A DNA stretch of 12,261 nucleotides from Campylobacter sp. RM16189 (GCF_012978815.1 NZ_LIWR01000014.1:1-12261); one strand, 5' to 3'; positions 1 to 6,934 are shown, numbered from the stretch's first letter. Notes: a model not told the origin generated them from the sequence alone. Program-made: numbers and translations.

Positions 1-359
1 GTTTTTTAAATCTTTAAAGAAAAATAGTTATCTGCATTATTAATAAACAGGCTTCCTACTACTTTCCTTAAAGCAAACTATTCATAAAACACAAATTCCA
101 TTGTAGCATTAAAACAAATAGTTCTAGTATTAATTCCATTCATAAATACTGCACTCAGTTTCGCTTATAGCAAATTCATTGTGTCTAAATTTTATATCTA
201 CAAACACTAGACTGAACTTTTGTCAGCACTACATACAACTTACATTTATTTATACTAAACCATAATTTAAAAACAGAGCACCATCTATTTAAATTTATCA
301 TTACTTTAAACTACTATTATAATTGTTATTACTTTGCTTCTGCTCTCAACTGCAATCAG
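1..359. other. AT-rich stretch with no supported gene
   Basis: About 360 bases of very AT-rich DNA with frequent stops in all frames. I see no protein-like reading frame, RNA gene or long repeat here. It lies upstream of an inverted repeat and a small phage-like frame, so it may be the decayed flank of a prophage, but nothing in it shows this directly. Confidence 0.5.
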
Positions 360-403
360 AAGCTACTTTAAGCGGAATTTATTTCCGCCGTTAAAAGTAG
401 CTT
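360..403. repeat. Strong inverted repeat (hairpin) upstream of the small ORF
   Basis: The outer arms AAGCTACTTT (360-369) and AAAGTAGCTT (394-403) match perfectly over 10 bp. The inner arms GCGGAA (372-377) and TTCCGC (383-388) add six more pairs around a 5-base loop. No T-run follows on either strand, so it is not a standard intrinsic terminator. It ends 8 bases before the AAGGA ribosome binding site of the frame at 423, so an operator or a leader RNA structure is possible. Confidence 0.6.
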
Positions 404-422
404 AAGGATAAAAAGGACAAAA

Positions 423-518
423 ATGAGAGAAGTTGCCAAAGAGCTATATGTAGTAGGAAAAGACATTAGTGACACTTGTACAGCTTTAAGTATCACTCGG
501 TGTTGGACTCATGTTTGA
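423..518 (+). pseudogene. Truncated N-terminus of a phage-type helix-turn-helix gene (DUF1804/small terminase-like)
   Basis: This ATG has a convincing ribosome binding site (AAGGA, 412-416) and opens a 31-codon frame beginning MREVAKELYVVGKDISDT, followed by a segment ending LSITR. The pattern of a short helix, VGKDI and then a putative recognition helix recalls the start of DUF1804 proteins, the small-terminase-like proteins of Mu-type phages, which normally run to well over 100 residues. After about codon 25 the frame enters DNA that encodes an exporter in another frame, and it stops at 516-518. I read it as the 5' end of a phage gene cut off by a deletion or recombination. The family assignment is from memory of the motif and is weak; the truncation is better supported. 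Confidence 0.4.
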
Positions 519-1882
519 TTTCGCGCTTCACTGGCTTGGTAAATTTAAAAATCAAAAGATACGTGGTCATAGCGTAAAAAGTATGCTAAAGATTTTTTTA
601 TTAGGTCTTTTTATCACTATGAGTGGATACGCAGTCTTTATTCTGGCTCCTCTTGAGTTATTAAGGCAAGTTGCGGTGTTTTCATTTTTTACACTGTTTG
701 GAGCGTTTTTATTCACATATTTTTTGCTTGCCTTTATTGCTGGAAGGCAAAATTTTTTCACAGAGTATAGGATTTAGAAAAATTTTGAGATGGTTTCATG
801 GTTTTTGCATTTTATTGTCAAAAAGAATAGGATTAAAATTTTTAATATTCTTATTTATTATCTTTTCTTTGTTTTTGATGATAAATTTTTCTAAAATAAT
901 TGTGAGTGATAATATTAGAGATTATTCTAATTCTCCGCAAAATTTGCTTGATGATTCCGTAAAAATCGCACATATAACAGGCACAAACGTCTCAAATTCA
1001 ATGATAGTCGTTAGAGAGGACGAGGACATAATAGCTAAAGAAAGAGCTTTGATAAAAGAGCTTGAATATGCAAAATTGATTCAAGATTACTCGTCAATTT
1101 CAAAAATATTTTTAAGCAAAACGGAACAAGACAGTATAAAAGAGCTATTTAAAAAAGCTAAAACCGATAGTAAAATATCCGGTTTTTATCAAAATTTAGG
1201 CATTGATAAGGAGCTGTTAAAGACAGAATTTGAGAAGATTGTTAATTTTAATACACTAAGTATAGATGAAATTTTAAGTAGCGATTTAGCAAGAGAATTT
1301 AAAAAATTTATACTAGAGAATAAAAGCAGCGTAATATATGCCGATGGATTTATAAAAAATAATCAAAGCAGCGAGATTTTAGCTAAACATAATGCCTTTA
1401 GTGTTAATTTTGTAGATGCTCTAAATCAAAATTTTACCGAAGCAAAATACTCTGCGGTAATATTAAAGATAGCTGCATTTTGCTTAGCTTTTATGGTTTT
1501 ATGGTTATTTTTTGGTTTTGCCAAAGCCTTTATTGTAATGAGCCTTATCGCTCTTGGTATACTTATAATTTTGTGCGCATTTATTATATTTGGTTTTCAT
1601 ATAAACATATTTGTCGGATTTGGGCTCATATTGGCAAGCGCTGTTGGAATTGATTATATGATATTTGCGATGAATCAAGATTTGATGAGCAACGAGCGTA
1701 TTTTTGGGATTCTTACTGCATCGCTAACCAGCTTTATATCGTTCTTTATGCTCTTTTTTAGTTCGACAAACGCCATAAGTCTATTTGGACTCTGCGTTAG
1801 TTTAAGTATAGCTTTTTACGCATTGGTGGCTAGTATTTTAAGCGTGAAGATGGAGTCAAGACAGCCAAATAAGCTTGCGTAA
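491..1882 (+). pseudogene. Remnant of an RND/MMPL-family predicted exporter (COG4258-like), 5'-truncated and frameshifted
   Basis: Exporter-like sequence begins at 499 in frame 1 (GVGLMFDFALHWLG, then two membrane segments around 590-650 and 675-730). It continues in frame 2 from about 726 to the TAA at 1880-1882. The join is near the T6 run at 720-725, where frame 1 reads TYFLLAFIAG and frame 2 reads LPLLLEGKIF, the better family match. The second part has a membrane helix (about 830-890), a soluble periplasmic-type domain (about 900-1440) and a C-terminal membrane block with the RND-type signature ASAVGIDYMIFAMN (about 1633-1674). Intact family members are roughly 750-800 residues with two such halves. 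Only about 460 residues remain and the first half is missing, so it is almost certainly non-functional. The long frame from 671 has an out-of-frame leader and no good ribosome binding site. Confidence 0.75.
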
Positions 1883-1898
1883 ATTTAGAAAAAATAAG

Positions 1899-1904
1899 TA
1901 TAAT
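1899..1904 (+). promoter_or_regulatory. -10 box of the thiamine operon promoter
   Basis: A perfect TATAAT lies 17 bases after the exporter stop codon. It places the transcription start at about 1910-1912, exactly where the left arm of riboswitch helix P1 begins. No -35 box is evident, as is usual for Campylobacter sigma-70 promoters. Confidence 0.7.
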
Positions 1905-1910
1905 CACGCA

Positions 1911-2009
1911 TGTATCAGGGGAGCGTTAGCTGAGATTAGGCGCAGGCCTTAGACCCTTAAACCTGAAGCGGATAATGCCGACGTAGGAAGATGCGCTACT
2001 TCTGATGCA
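1911..2009 (+). promoter_or_regulatory. TPP riboswitch (THI element)
   Basis: The conserved THI-box blocks are present in order: CTGAGA at 1930-1935, GACCCTT from 1952, ACCTGA at 1961-1966, GGATAATGCC at 1970-1979 and CGTAGGAAG at 1982-1990. Helix P1 closes it: TGTATCAG (1911-1918) pairs with CTGATGCA (2002-2009), with one G-U pair. In the family, thiamine pyrophosphate binding turns off expression of downstream thiamine genes. No terminator hairpin with a T-run lies between the element and thiS (ATG at 2032), so control is more likely at translation initiation than by termination. Which bases would mask the weak thiS ribosome binding site is not clear from reading alone. Confidence 0.95.
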
Positions 2010-2031
2010 AATTTAACCCAAAAGAAAAAAT

Positions 2032-2226
2032 ATGCTAATAATAAACGGCAAAGACGAGAGTGCCTTCATCGGCAAAAGTGTCGATGAATTCGCTTGTCAA
2101 AAAGGATTCAATAAAGAGTATATGGCTGTGGAAATCAATGGTGAGATTTTGCCGAGGGATAAATTTGACTCTAAATTCAATGACGGGGATAGAGTCGAGA
2201 TAGTTTGCTTTGTAGGTGGTGGATGA
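2032..2226 (+). CDS. thiS: Sulfur carrier protein ThiS
   Basis: A 64-residue ubiquitin-fold protein of normal ThiS length. It begins MLIINGK, has the typical central segment VEINGEILPRDKF and ends in the diagnostic Gly-Gly tail (FVGGG). The C-terminal glycine is adenylated and converted to a thiocarboxylate that delivers sulfur to ThiG for thiazole synthesis in the cytoplasm. It is the first gene after the TPP riboswitch, 22 bases downstream of it, with only a weak purine-rich ribosome binding site (AAAAGAAAAAA). Its stop overlaps the thiG start. The usual activating partner ThiF is not encoded next to it. Confidence 0.95.
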   Translation: MLIINGKDESAFIGKSVDEFACQKGFNKEYMAVEINGEILPRDKFDSKFNDGDRVEIVCFVGGG

Positions 2227-2996
2227 TGGATATTAATGATGATTTTTTAGAGCTTGGTGGGCATAAATTTAGCTCTCGTTTTATCTTAGGCTCAGGCAAG
2301 TTTTCTCTATCTTTGCTTGAAGCTGCGATAAAGGACGCAAAAGCTCAGATAGTTACGCTCGCACTTCGCAGAGTAAATGAGGGCGGAAGCGAAAATATAC
2401 TTGATTTTATCCCAAAGGATATCACTATCCTGCCAAACACCTCAGGAGCCAGAAACGCCGATGAAGCCGTGCGTATCGCAAAACTTGCGCGCGAGCTTGG
2501 TTGTGGCGACTTCGTTAAGGTCGAGTGCATAAAAGATAGCAGATATCTGCTGCCTGATAACTATGAGACGATAAAAGCAACGGAGAAGCTTGCGAATTTG
2601 GGCTTTATCGTGATGCCTTACATGTATCCTGATCTAAACGTAGCGCGCGATCTTGTAAATGCAGGTGCTGCTTGCGTGATGCCTCTTGGCGCGCCTATTG
2701 GCACGAACAAAGGGCTTACCACTCGCGAGTTTATAAAAATTTTAATAGACGAGATAGATCTGCCTGTAATAGTTGATGCGGGCATCGGAAGCCCTTCTCA
2801 GGCGTGCGAGGCGATGCAGATGGGTTGTGCTGCCGTGATGGCAAATACTGCCATAGCAACTTCGGGTGATGTGCGTGCTATGGCAAAAGCTTTTGCGCTA
2901 TCTATTGAAGCGGGTAGACTAGCCTATCTAGCCGGGCTTGGCGAGGTGAGCGAAATAGCAAGAGCATCTAGTCCGCTGAGCGGATTTTTGGAGTAG
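2223..2996 (+). CDS. thiG: Thiazole synthase ThiG
   Basis: ThiG is a TIM-barrel enzyme that condenses 1-deoxy-D-xylulose 5-phosphate, dehydroglycine and ThiS-thiocarboxylate sulfur into thiazole phosphate. The protein shows the family hallmarks: FILGSGKF near the start, TLALRRVN, LPNTSGARNADEAVRIAKLARE, FVKVECIKD (the lysine after FV is the likely Schiff-base residue), LLPDN, VMPLGAPIGTNKG, VDAGIGSPSQA and MANTAIA. The length of about 257 residues is normal. I start it at the ATG at 2223, which overlaps the thiS stop as ATGA and has GGTGGTGG just upstream. The adjacent ATG at 2226 is equally possible. A longer frame from 2205 lies inside thiS and is unlikely. Confidence 0.95.
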   Translation: MMDINDDFLELGGHKFSSRFILGSGKFSLSLLEAAIKDAKAQIVTLALRRVNEGGSENILDFIPKDITILPNTSGARNADEAVRIAKLARELGCGDFVKVECIKDSRYLLPDNYETIKATEKLANLGFIVMPYMYPDLNVARDLVNAGAACVMPLGAPIGTNKGLTTREFIKILIDEIDLPVIVDAGIGSPSQACEAMQMGCAAVMANTAIATSGDVRAMAKAFALSIEAGRLAYLAGLGEVSEIARASSPLSGFLE

Positions 2997-2999
2997 GAT

Positions 3000-4151
3000 G
3001 TGAAAAATTTTGACGTGATGAGCTATATGGAGGGCATGCAGCGCATAGACGAAAGCCTAATGAAGCGCGTTTTAAGCCTTAGAGAGAGTTACGAATACGA
3101 GCGCTACGGCAAAGCTGATGTGGCAAGAGCGCTAAAGATACAGCGAGTGGATATAGAGGGCTTGCGTGCGCTTTTAAGCCCCGCGGCAGGCGACTTTCTA
3201 GAAGAGATGGCGGCTCGCTCGAAAAGCGAGATGAAGAGGTATTTTGGTAACAGTATCGAGCTTTTTACTCCGCTTTATATCTCAAATTTTTGCGATAGCA
3301 ACTGCGTTTATTGCGGATTTAGCTCGCATAACAAAATTTCGCGCCTAAGGCTAAAGATAGATGAGGTAAAAACGGAGCTTGAAAATATCGCAAAAAGCGG
3401 GCTTAAAGATGTGCTGATACTTACTGGCGAGAGCGCTAAGAAGCGTGATTTAGGCTATATAGGTGAGGCCTGCAAAGAGGCTTCAAAGCTTTTTAGCAAC
3501 GTTGGAGTTGAAATTTACCCGCTAAATTCTGATGAATACGCCTACTTGCACGAGTGTGGCGTGGATTATGTGATAGTGTTTCAAGAGACATATAGCCCCG
3601 AAAAATACGCCCAGGTTCATATCGGCGGGCAGAAGATGAGCTTTGCTTATCGCTTCAACGCTCAAGAAAGAGCGCTTATGGGCGGCATGAGAAGCGTTGG
3701 GTTTGCGGCTTTGCTTGGGCTTGATGACTTTAGAAAAGACGCCTTTGCAACGGCGATTCATGCAAATTTGATCCAACAAAAATATCCGCACGCAGAAATC
3801 GCGATATCCTGTCCTAGATTAAGACCTGCTAAAAATAAAAGCGAGGTAAACGCGGGCAAAGTTGATGAAAGAAGCCTTTTTCAAGCGATTTGCGCTTATA
3901 GAATTTTTCTTCCTTTTGCTAATATAACGATCTCAACGCGCGAGAGTGCGAAATTTAGAAACGGGATCATAAAGGTAGCCGCAAGTAAAATTTCAGCAGG
4001 CGTTAGCGTAGGAGTCGGCACTCACTCCGATACCGGCAAAAAGGGCGACGAGCAGTTTGAGATAGACGATACTCGCGGTGTGGATGAAATTTATACCGAT
4101 ATCCGCGCGCTTAATCTGCAGCCCGTGATGAGCAATCACATCTATGTTTGA
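3000..4151 (+). CDS. thiH: 2-iminoacetate synthase ThiH (radical SAM)
   Basis: ThiH cleaves tyrosine by radical S-adenosylmethionine chemistry into p-cresol and 2-iminoacetate (dehydroglycine), the glycine-derived part of the thiazole; it is the oxygen-independent alternative to ThiO. The radical SAM cysteines are visible as CDSNCVYC (residues 98, 102 and 105), just after TPLYISNF. Other typical segments are LILTGES, VIVFQETYSPEKY, ISCPRLRPA, ISTRESAKFRN and SAGVSVGVGTHS. The length of 383 residues is normal. The start is a GTG three bases after the thiG stop, with GGAG upstream (2990-2993). The ATG at 2998 is followed at once by TGA, so it cannot be used. The 3' end overlaps the next gene by 8 bases. 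Confidence 0.95.
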   Translation: MKNFDVMSYMEGMQRIDESLMKRVLSLRESYEYERYGKADVARALKIQRVDIEGLRALLSPAAGDFLEEMAARSKSEMKRYFGNSIELFTPLYISNFCDSNCVYCGFSSHNKISRLRLKIDEVKTELENIAKSGLKDVLILTGESAKKRDLGYIGEACKEASKLFSNVGVEIYPLNSDEYAYLHECGVDYVIVFQETYSPEKYAQVHIGGQKMSFAYRFNAQERALMGGMRSVGFAALLGLDDFRKDAFATAIHANLIQQKYPHAEIAISCPRLRPAKNKSEVNAGKVDERSLFQAICAYRIFLPFANITISTRESAKFRNGIIKVAASKISAGVSVGVGTHSDTGKKGDEQFEIDDTRGVDEIYTDIRALNLQPVMSNHIYV

Positions 4152-4722
4152 GCTTATTTGCGTTACAAATCGCCATTTAAGCAGGGATTTTTTAGGCGAT
4201 TTATCGCGTATAGTTAGCGAAAAAAAGCCAAATGCTGTTATCTTAAGAGAAAAGGACTTAAGCGAGTGCGAATATGAAAATTTAGCTTTAGAAGTGCTAA
4301 AAATAACTAGAAATTCTAAGACTAAGCTCATTTTGCATACACATTTAGATGCCGCTTTAAGGCTTGGAGTTAAAAATTTACACTTTCCTTTTGGTGAATT
4401 TGTGAAATTTAATGAGCTTAAAACTAAACGAGATCTAGTTAAAAGCGCAAATTTAACTATCGGAGTTTCGGTTCACTCTCTTGACGAAGCTATTATGGCG
4501 CAAAATTTAGGCGCAAATTATGTAGTGGCAGGACATATCTTTAAGACTAAGAGCCATGAAAGCGAACCTCCTAAAGGACTTGAGTTTTTAAAAGAAGTTT
4601 GTGCAAATTTAAACATCAAGACATACGCTATCGGTGGGATAAATGCTAAAAATTTAAGCCAGATAAAAGACACCGGAGCTAGCGGAGCTTGCATGATGAG
4701 GGAGTTTTTGAAATTTGATTAA
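4144..4722 (+). CDS. tenI: TenI-like thiazole tautomerase (ThiE/TenI family)
   Basis: A 192-residue TIM-barrel protein of the ThiE/TenI family, overlapping the thiH end. Sequences like this are often labelled thiamine phosphate synthase, but the details look like TenI. The segment IGVSVHSLDEAIMAQ and then YVVAGHIFKT closely follows Bacillus TenI, including the histidine after Gly (residue 131), which matches the TenI catalytic His. ThiE instead normally has an Asn-Asp pair after the second barrel strand and an HLGQ-x-D motif holding magnesium. Here these positions read LILHTHLD and NLHFPFGEF, so the magnesium ligands seem lost. TenI aromatises the ThiG product, which fits a gene following thiG and thiH. 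Its codons look more AT-rich than those of thiG and thiH. TenI is my preferred reading; a divergent ThiE is the alternative. Confidence 0.75.
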   Translation: MFELICVTNRHLSRDFLGDLSRIVSEKKPNAVILREKDLSECEYENLALEVLKITRNSKTKLILHTHLDAALRLGVKNLHFPFGEFVKFNELKTKRDLVKSANLTIGVSVHSLDEAIMAQNLGANYVVAGHIFKTKSHESEPPKGLEFLKEVCANLNIKTYAIGGINAKNLSQIKDTGASGACMMREFLKFD

Positions 4723-4788
4723 GGCTAGCTGGAAGCTGGATTTAAGGCTAATTTATTATCATTTTAAAATTTTTATGAAGGATAATCG

Positions 4789-5658
4789 GTGAATAAACTT
4801 ATTTTTGTGACGTTGCTTTGGGCTTTTAGTTTTAGTTTGATAGGCGAGTTTTTAGCAGGCAGGGTTGATAGCTACTTTGCGGCATTTTCGCGCGTTGTTT
4901 TGGCACTTCTTGTCTTCTTGCCGTTTATGAAATTTCAGGCGAAAAACACCGCCATATACGCCAAGATCGCACTCGTAGGCGCAGTTCAAATCGGGGCTAT
5001 GTATATGTTTTACTACAACTCGTTTTTGTATCTAAGTGTGCCTGAAGTAGCGCTTTTTACGATATTTACACCCTTTTACGTAAGCGTGGTTTATGATCTT
5101 TTTGCCAAACGCTTGCGCCCGCTTTATCTGCTTAGCGTTGCGGTTGCGGTTTTTGGTGCTTTTATCATCAAATACGGTGGTGTAAATAGCAATTTCTGGC
5201 TTGGATTTTTGCTGGTTCAAGGCGCAAATTTATGCTTTGGTGTCGGACAGAGTGCGTATAAATTTTTGCTTGAAAGCAAGGGATTTAGCGAACAAAAGGG
5301 GCTTTTTGGCTGGTTTTTTGTAGGCGCTTCCGCGGTAACCGGCGTAGCGTTTGGTGTATTTGGAAATTTCGAGAAAATTTCACTTGATATGACGCAGTCT
5401 TTAGTGCTTCTTTGGCTTGGTATCGGCGCTAGCGGGCTTGGATACTTTATGTGGAACAAAGGTGCATGCGAGGTTGATAGCGGTACTTTAGCGATCATGA
5501 ATAACGCACTCATACCTGCTGCGATCATCGTAAATTTGGTATTTTGGCATAAAGACGCAGACCTTGCGCGCCTTATCATCGGCGGAGTTGTTATATACAT
5601 CTCACTTTTAGTACATAATAAAATAATAGCTTATTATGAAAAGAAGCAGTTGTTATAA
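4789..5658 (+). CDS. EamA/DMT-family membrane transporter
   Basis: A 289-residue, highly hydrophobic protein with about ten predicted membrane helices in two similar halves (roughly residues 1-128 and 138-280), the layout of the EamA (drug/metabolite transporter) family. Family-like features include LLWAFSFSLIGEF at the start, APF/TPF-like FTIFTPFYVSVVYDLF in the middle and WLGIGASGLGYFMWNKG in the second half. The start is a GTG with AAGGA at 4778-4782, 6 bases upstream. It lies 66 bases after the thiamine operon on the same strand, without an obvious terminator between them. Cotranscription and transport of a thiamine-related compound or product are possible, but the sequence does not show the substrate. 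Confidence 0.85.
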   Translation: MNKLIFVTLLWAFSFSLIGEFLAGRVDSYFAAFSRVVLALLVFLPFMKFQAKNTAIYAKIALVGAVQIGAMYMFYYNSFLYLSVPEVALFTIFTPFYVSVVYDLFAKRLRPLYLLSVAVAVFGAFIIKYGGVNSNFWLGFLLVQGANLCFGVGQSAYKFLLESKGFSEQKGLFGWFFVGASAVTGVAFGVFGNFEKISLDMTQSLVLLWLGIGASGLGYFMWNKGACEVDSGTLAIMNNALIPAAIIVNLVFWHKDADLARLIIGGVVIYISLLVHNKIIAYYEKKQLL

Positions 5659-5828
5659 ACAAGGATTTTTAATCAGTATATATGATGCCCGAGGTCAAAA
5701 TCTATTAAAATGCCTTCAAAACTCTATATTTTGATACTTTCAAAAAAACTTGAACACGATAATATCAAAAAATAATAAAGAAGTCAACTGTAGTATATCT
5801 ATTATTTTTAAGAGACCCCTAAATTCAA

Positions 5829-6290
5829 TCATATAATCAAGAGTGTAAAACAAAACCTCTTTTTATAGTAACCATATCCTGTATTGTCGTGATGCAAATT
5901 ATAAATTAAATCCTTTTCGCTCTTTATTAATGCACCCCATAATCCGTTCTTTCGAATGTAAAGCTCTTTTTGGCTCATACTTTTTGCAGGATGAAAAAAA
6001 TTAACTGCTTGGCTACTTTCGCCTGAGCTAATCGATCTTTTTTCATTATCTTCGCTACTCCTTTTGCTTGACTTCTGTTTGCACTTTTGACTTCCTTTTG
6101 TGTGAAATTTAAGCTACCGATACTCTCGGTTTGGATTATAGCTGATGCTACTGCCAAGTTTGTGGGCTATTGTAGCTAATATGCTTCAAAAGTCGTCAAG
6201 CTCGATGTGCTCTATATTAAAAGTATCAATAAATACTATGAAAGGTTCAGATAATGAAGTTGAAGTATGTATCATAAGTAAAGTATTAAA
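5829..6290 (-). pseudogene. Possible decayed gene on the minus strand, unidentified
   Basis: Three pieces on the minus strand read like protein but are broken. From about 6290 down to 6207 the frame reads SEPFIVFIDTFNIEHIELDDF and ends in TGA. It reopens as SILATIAHKLGSSISYN. After a frame change near 6120, a 60-codon frame (6157-5975, first possible start TTG) contains KEVKSANRSQAKGVAKIMKKD. Its stop overlaps (ATGA) the start of a 49-codon frame (5978-5829) beginning MSQKELYIRKNGLWGALIKS. Ribosome binding sites are poor. I cannot name a family. Either these are remnants of one gene with a stop and a frameshift, or the last two are small genes in an operon. Chance frames in AT-rich DNA remain possible. 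Confidence 0.3.
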
Positions 6291-6330
6291 AAATGTGATT
6301 TAAAACCCACCTAAAAGGCTTTTAAAAACT

Positions 6331-6369
6331 TGTAAAAGGTAATGTAAAATTTTGTAAAATAATGTAAAA
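6331..6369. repeat. Four TGTAAAA motifs at helical spacing
   Basis: TGTAAAA occurs at 6331, 6343, 6353 and 6363, with steps of 12, 10 and 10 bases, so the copies face roughly the same side of the helix. The last three extend to TGTAAAAT. The cluster sits in noncoding DNA about 220 bases upstream of the higBA operator. It could be a set of protein-binding sites or iterons, or simply low-complexity sequence. Confidence 0.5.
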
Positions 6370-6403
6370 TGAATTTTAGGCAGTTTGATTTTAAACAAAA
6401 TAG

Positions 6404-6553
6404 TTCTTAGTCTCTAAAATTACGCACTTTTATGAAATTTTCTATCGCTTTGAATTCCTGCAAAACTTTTCAGATGAGATTGAAATCAAACTTATATACG
6501 AGCTTGAAGAGATACTAAGAGAGCTTAAGATGCCTGAAACTTATCAAAAATAA
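6404..6553 (+). pseudogene. Orphan C-terminal coding fragment, unidentified
   Basis: A 49-codon open stretch without a usable start reads protein-like to its TAA at 6551-6553. It includes FYRFEFLQNFSDEIEIKLIY, followed by ELEEILRELKMPETYQK, an amphipathic, charge-rich helical segment. It begins just after an in-frame TAG at 6401. It resembles the surviving tail of a larger protein whose 5' part is gone; I do not recognise the family. A frame this short could be open by chance, but the even spread of acidic and hydrophobic residues argues for a real remnant. Confidence 0.3.
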
Positions 6554-6580
6554 TAAAATTTATTTTATGTTTTAATAAGA

Positions 6581-6586
6581 TAATAT
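6581..6586 (+). promoter_or_regulatory. Putative -10 box of the higBA operon
   Basis: TAATAT within AAGATAATATAGG lies directly upstream of the 12-bp palindrome and would start transcription at about 6593, inside the operator. No -35 box is evident. Confidence 0.45.
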
Positions 6587-6589
6587 AGG

Positions 6590-6618
6590 TTATTATTCAC
6601 CCTAAAGGTGAATAATAA
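6590..6618. promoter_or_regulatory. Palindromic operator candidate of higBA
   Basis: The arms TTATTATTCACC (6590-6601) and GGTGAATAATAA (6607-6618) are perfect inverted repeats around a 5-base spacer. The site overlaps the likely transcription start and ends 10 bases before the higB start. HigA-type antitoxins usually repress their own operons by binding such palindromes. Confidence 0.7.
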
Positions 6619-6628
6619 AAGGGCTATT

Positions 6629-6934
6629 TTGGAAATACGCTTTAAAACAAAAAAACTACAAAAACAATACGAACAATCAAAAGAGGCAATTAAAGCGTAT
6701 GGTATAGACGTAGCAATGCGTTATGTTACGAGAGTGAATATTATAAAAAGTGCGAAATGTTTTGAAGATTTATGTTTAATAGTACCGCTTAGATTTCATC
6801 AACTAACAGGAAATAGAGAGGGGCAGTATCCCATTTATTTAAATGGATTTTATAGGCTGATTATTACTAATGATGGCGATGGTAATGTAGATATAGCCAA
6901 AATAGAGGAAGTGAGTAAGCATTATGGCGACTAA
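6629..6934 (+). CDS. higB: HigB-like toxin (RelE/ParE superfamily mRNA interferase)
   Basis: A protein of about 101 residues starting MEIRFKTKKLQKQYEQ and containing RFHQLTGNREGQYPIYLNGFYRL, the segment typical of HigB toxins, which cleave mRNA on the ribosome. I choose the TTG at 6629: it has AAAAGGG (6617-6623) about 6 bases upstream and gives the usual HigB beginning and length. The upstream in-frame GTG at 6608 lies inside the operator palindrome and has no ribosome binding site. The gene overlaps the antitoxin gene by 11 bases, toxin first, as in classical higBA operons. The C-terminus (KIEEVSKHYGD) is intact and no disabling change is visible. Confidence 0.85.
   Translation: MEIRFKTKKLQKQYEQSKEAIKAYGIDVAMRYVTRVNIIKSAKCFEDLCLIVPLRFHQLTGNREGQYPIYLNGFYRLIITNDGDGNVDIAKIEEVSKHYGD

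Noticed and set aside
671..770. Long frame starting at ATG 671 as a complete 403-residue membrane protein
   Set aside because: The first 20 or so residues are out of frame with the real exporter reading, there is no good ribosome binding site, and the family's N-terminal half is missing, so it is part of a pseudogene.
2205..2222. thiG start at ATG 2205
   Set aside because: The six extra residues (MLCRWW) lie within the thiS C-terminus and are unlike ThiG N-termini; the ATGA overlap at 2223 is better.
3522..3791. Minus-strand open frame inside thiH, and similar ones in thiG, the DMT gene, higA and vapB
   Set aside because: They are antisense shadows of well-supported genes with no ribosome binding sites or family features.
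4719..4750. Direct repeat TTAAGGCTA at 4719-4727 and 4742-4750 after the TenI-like gene
   Set aside because: Nine bases in AT-rich DNA with nothing else around it; likely chance, and not a terminator.
6181..6303. Plus-strand 40-codon frame starting at ATG 6181
   Set aside because: No ribosome binding site and Ser-rich, non-conserved composition; the opposite strand reads more like protein.
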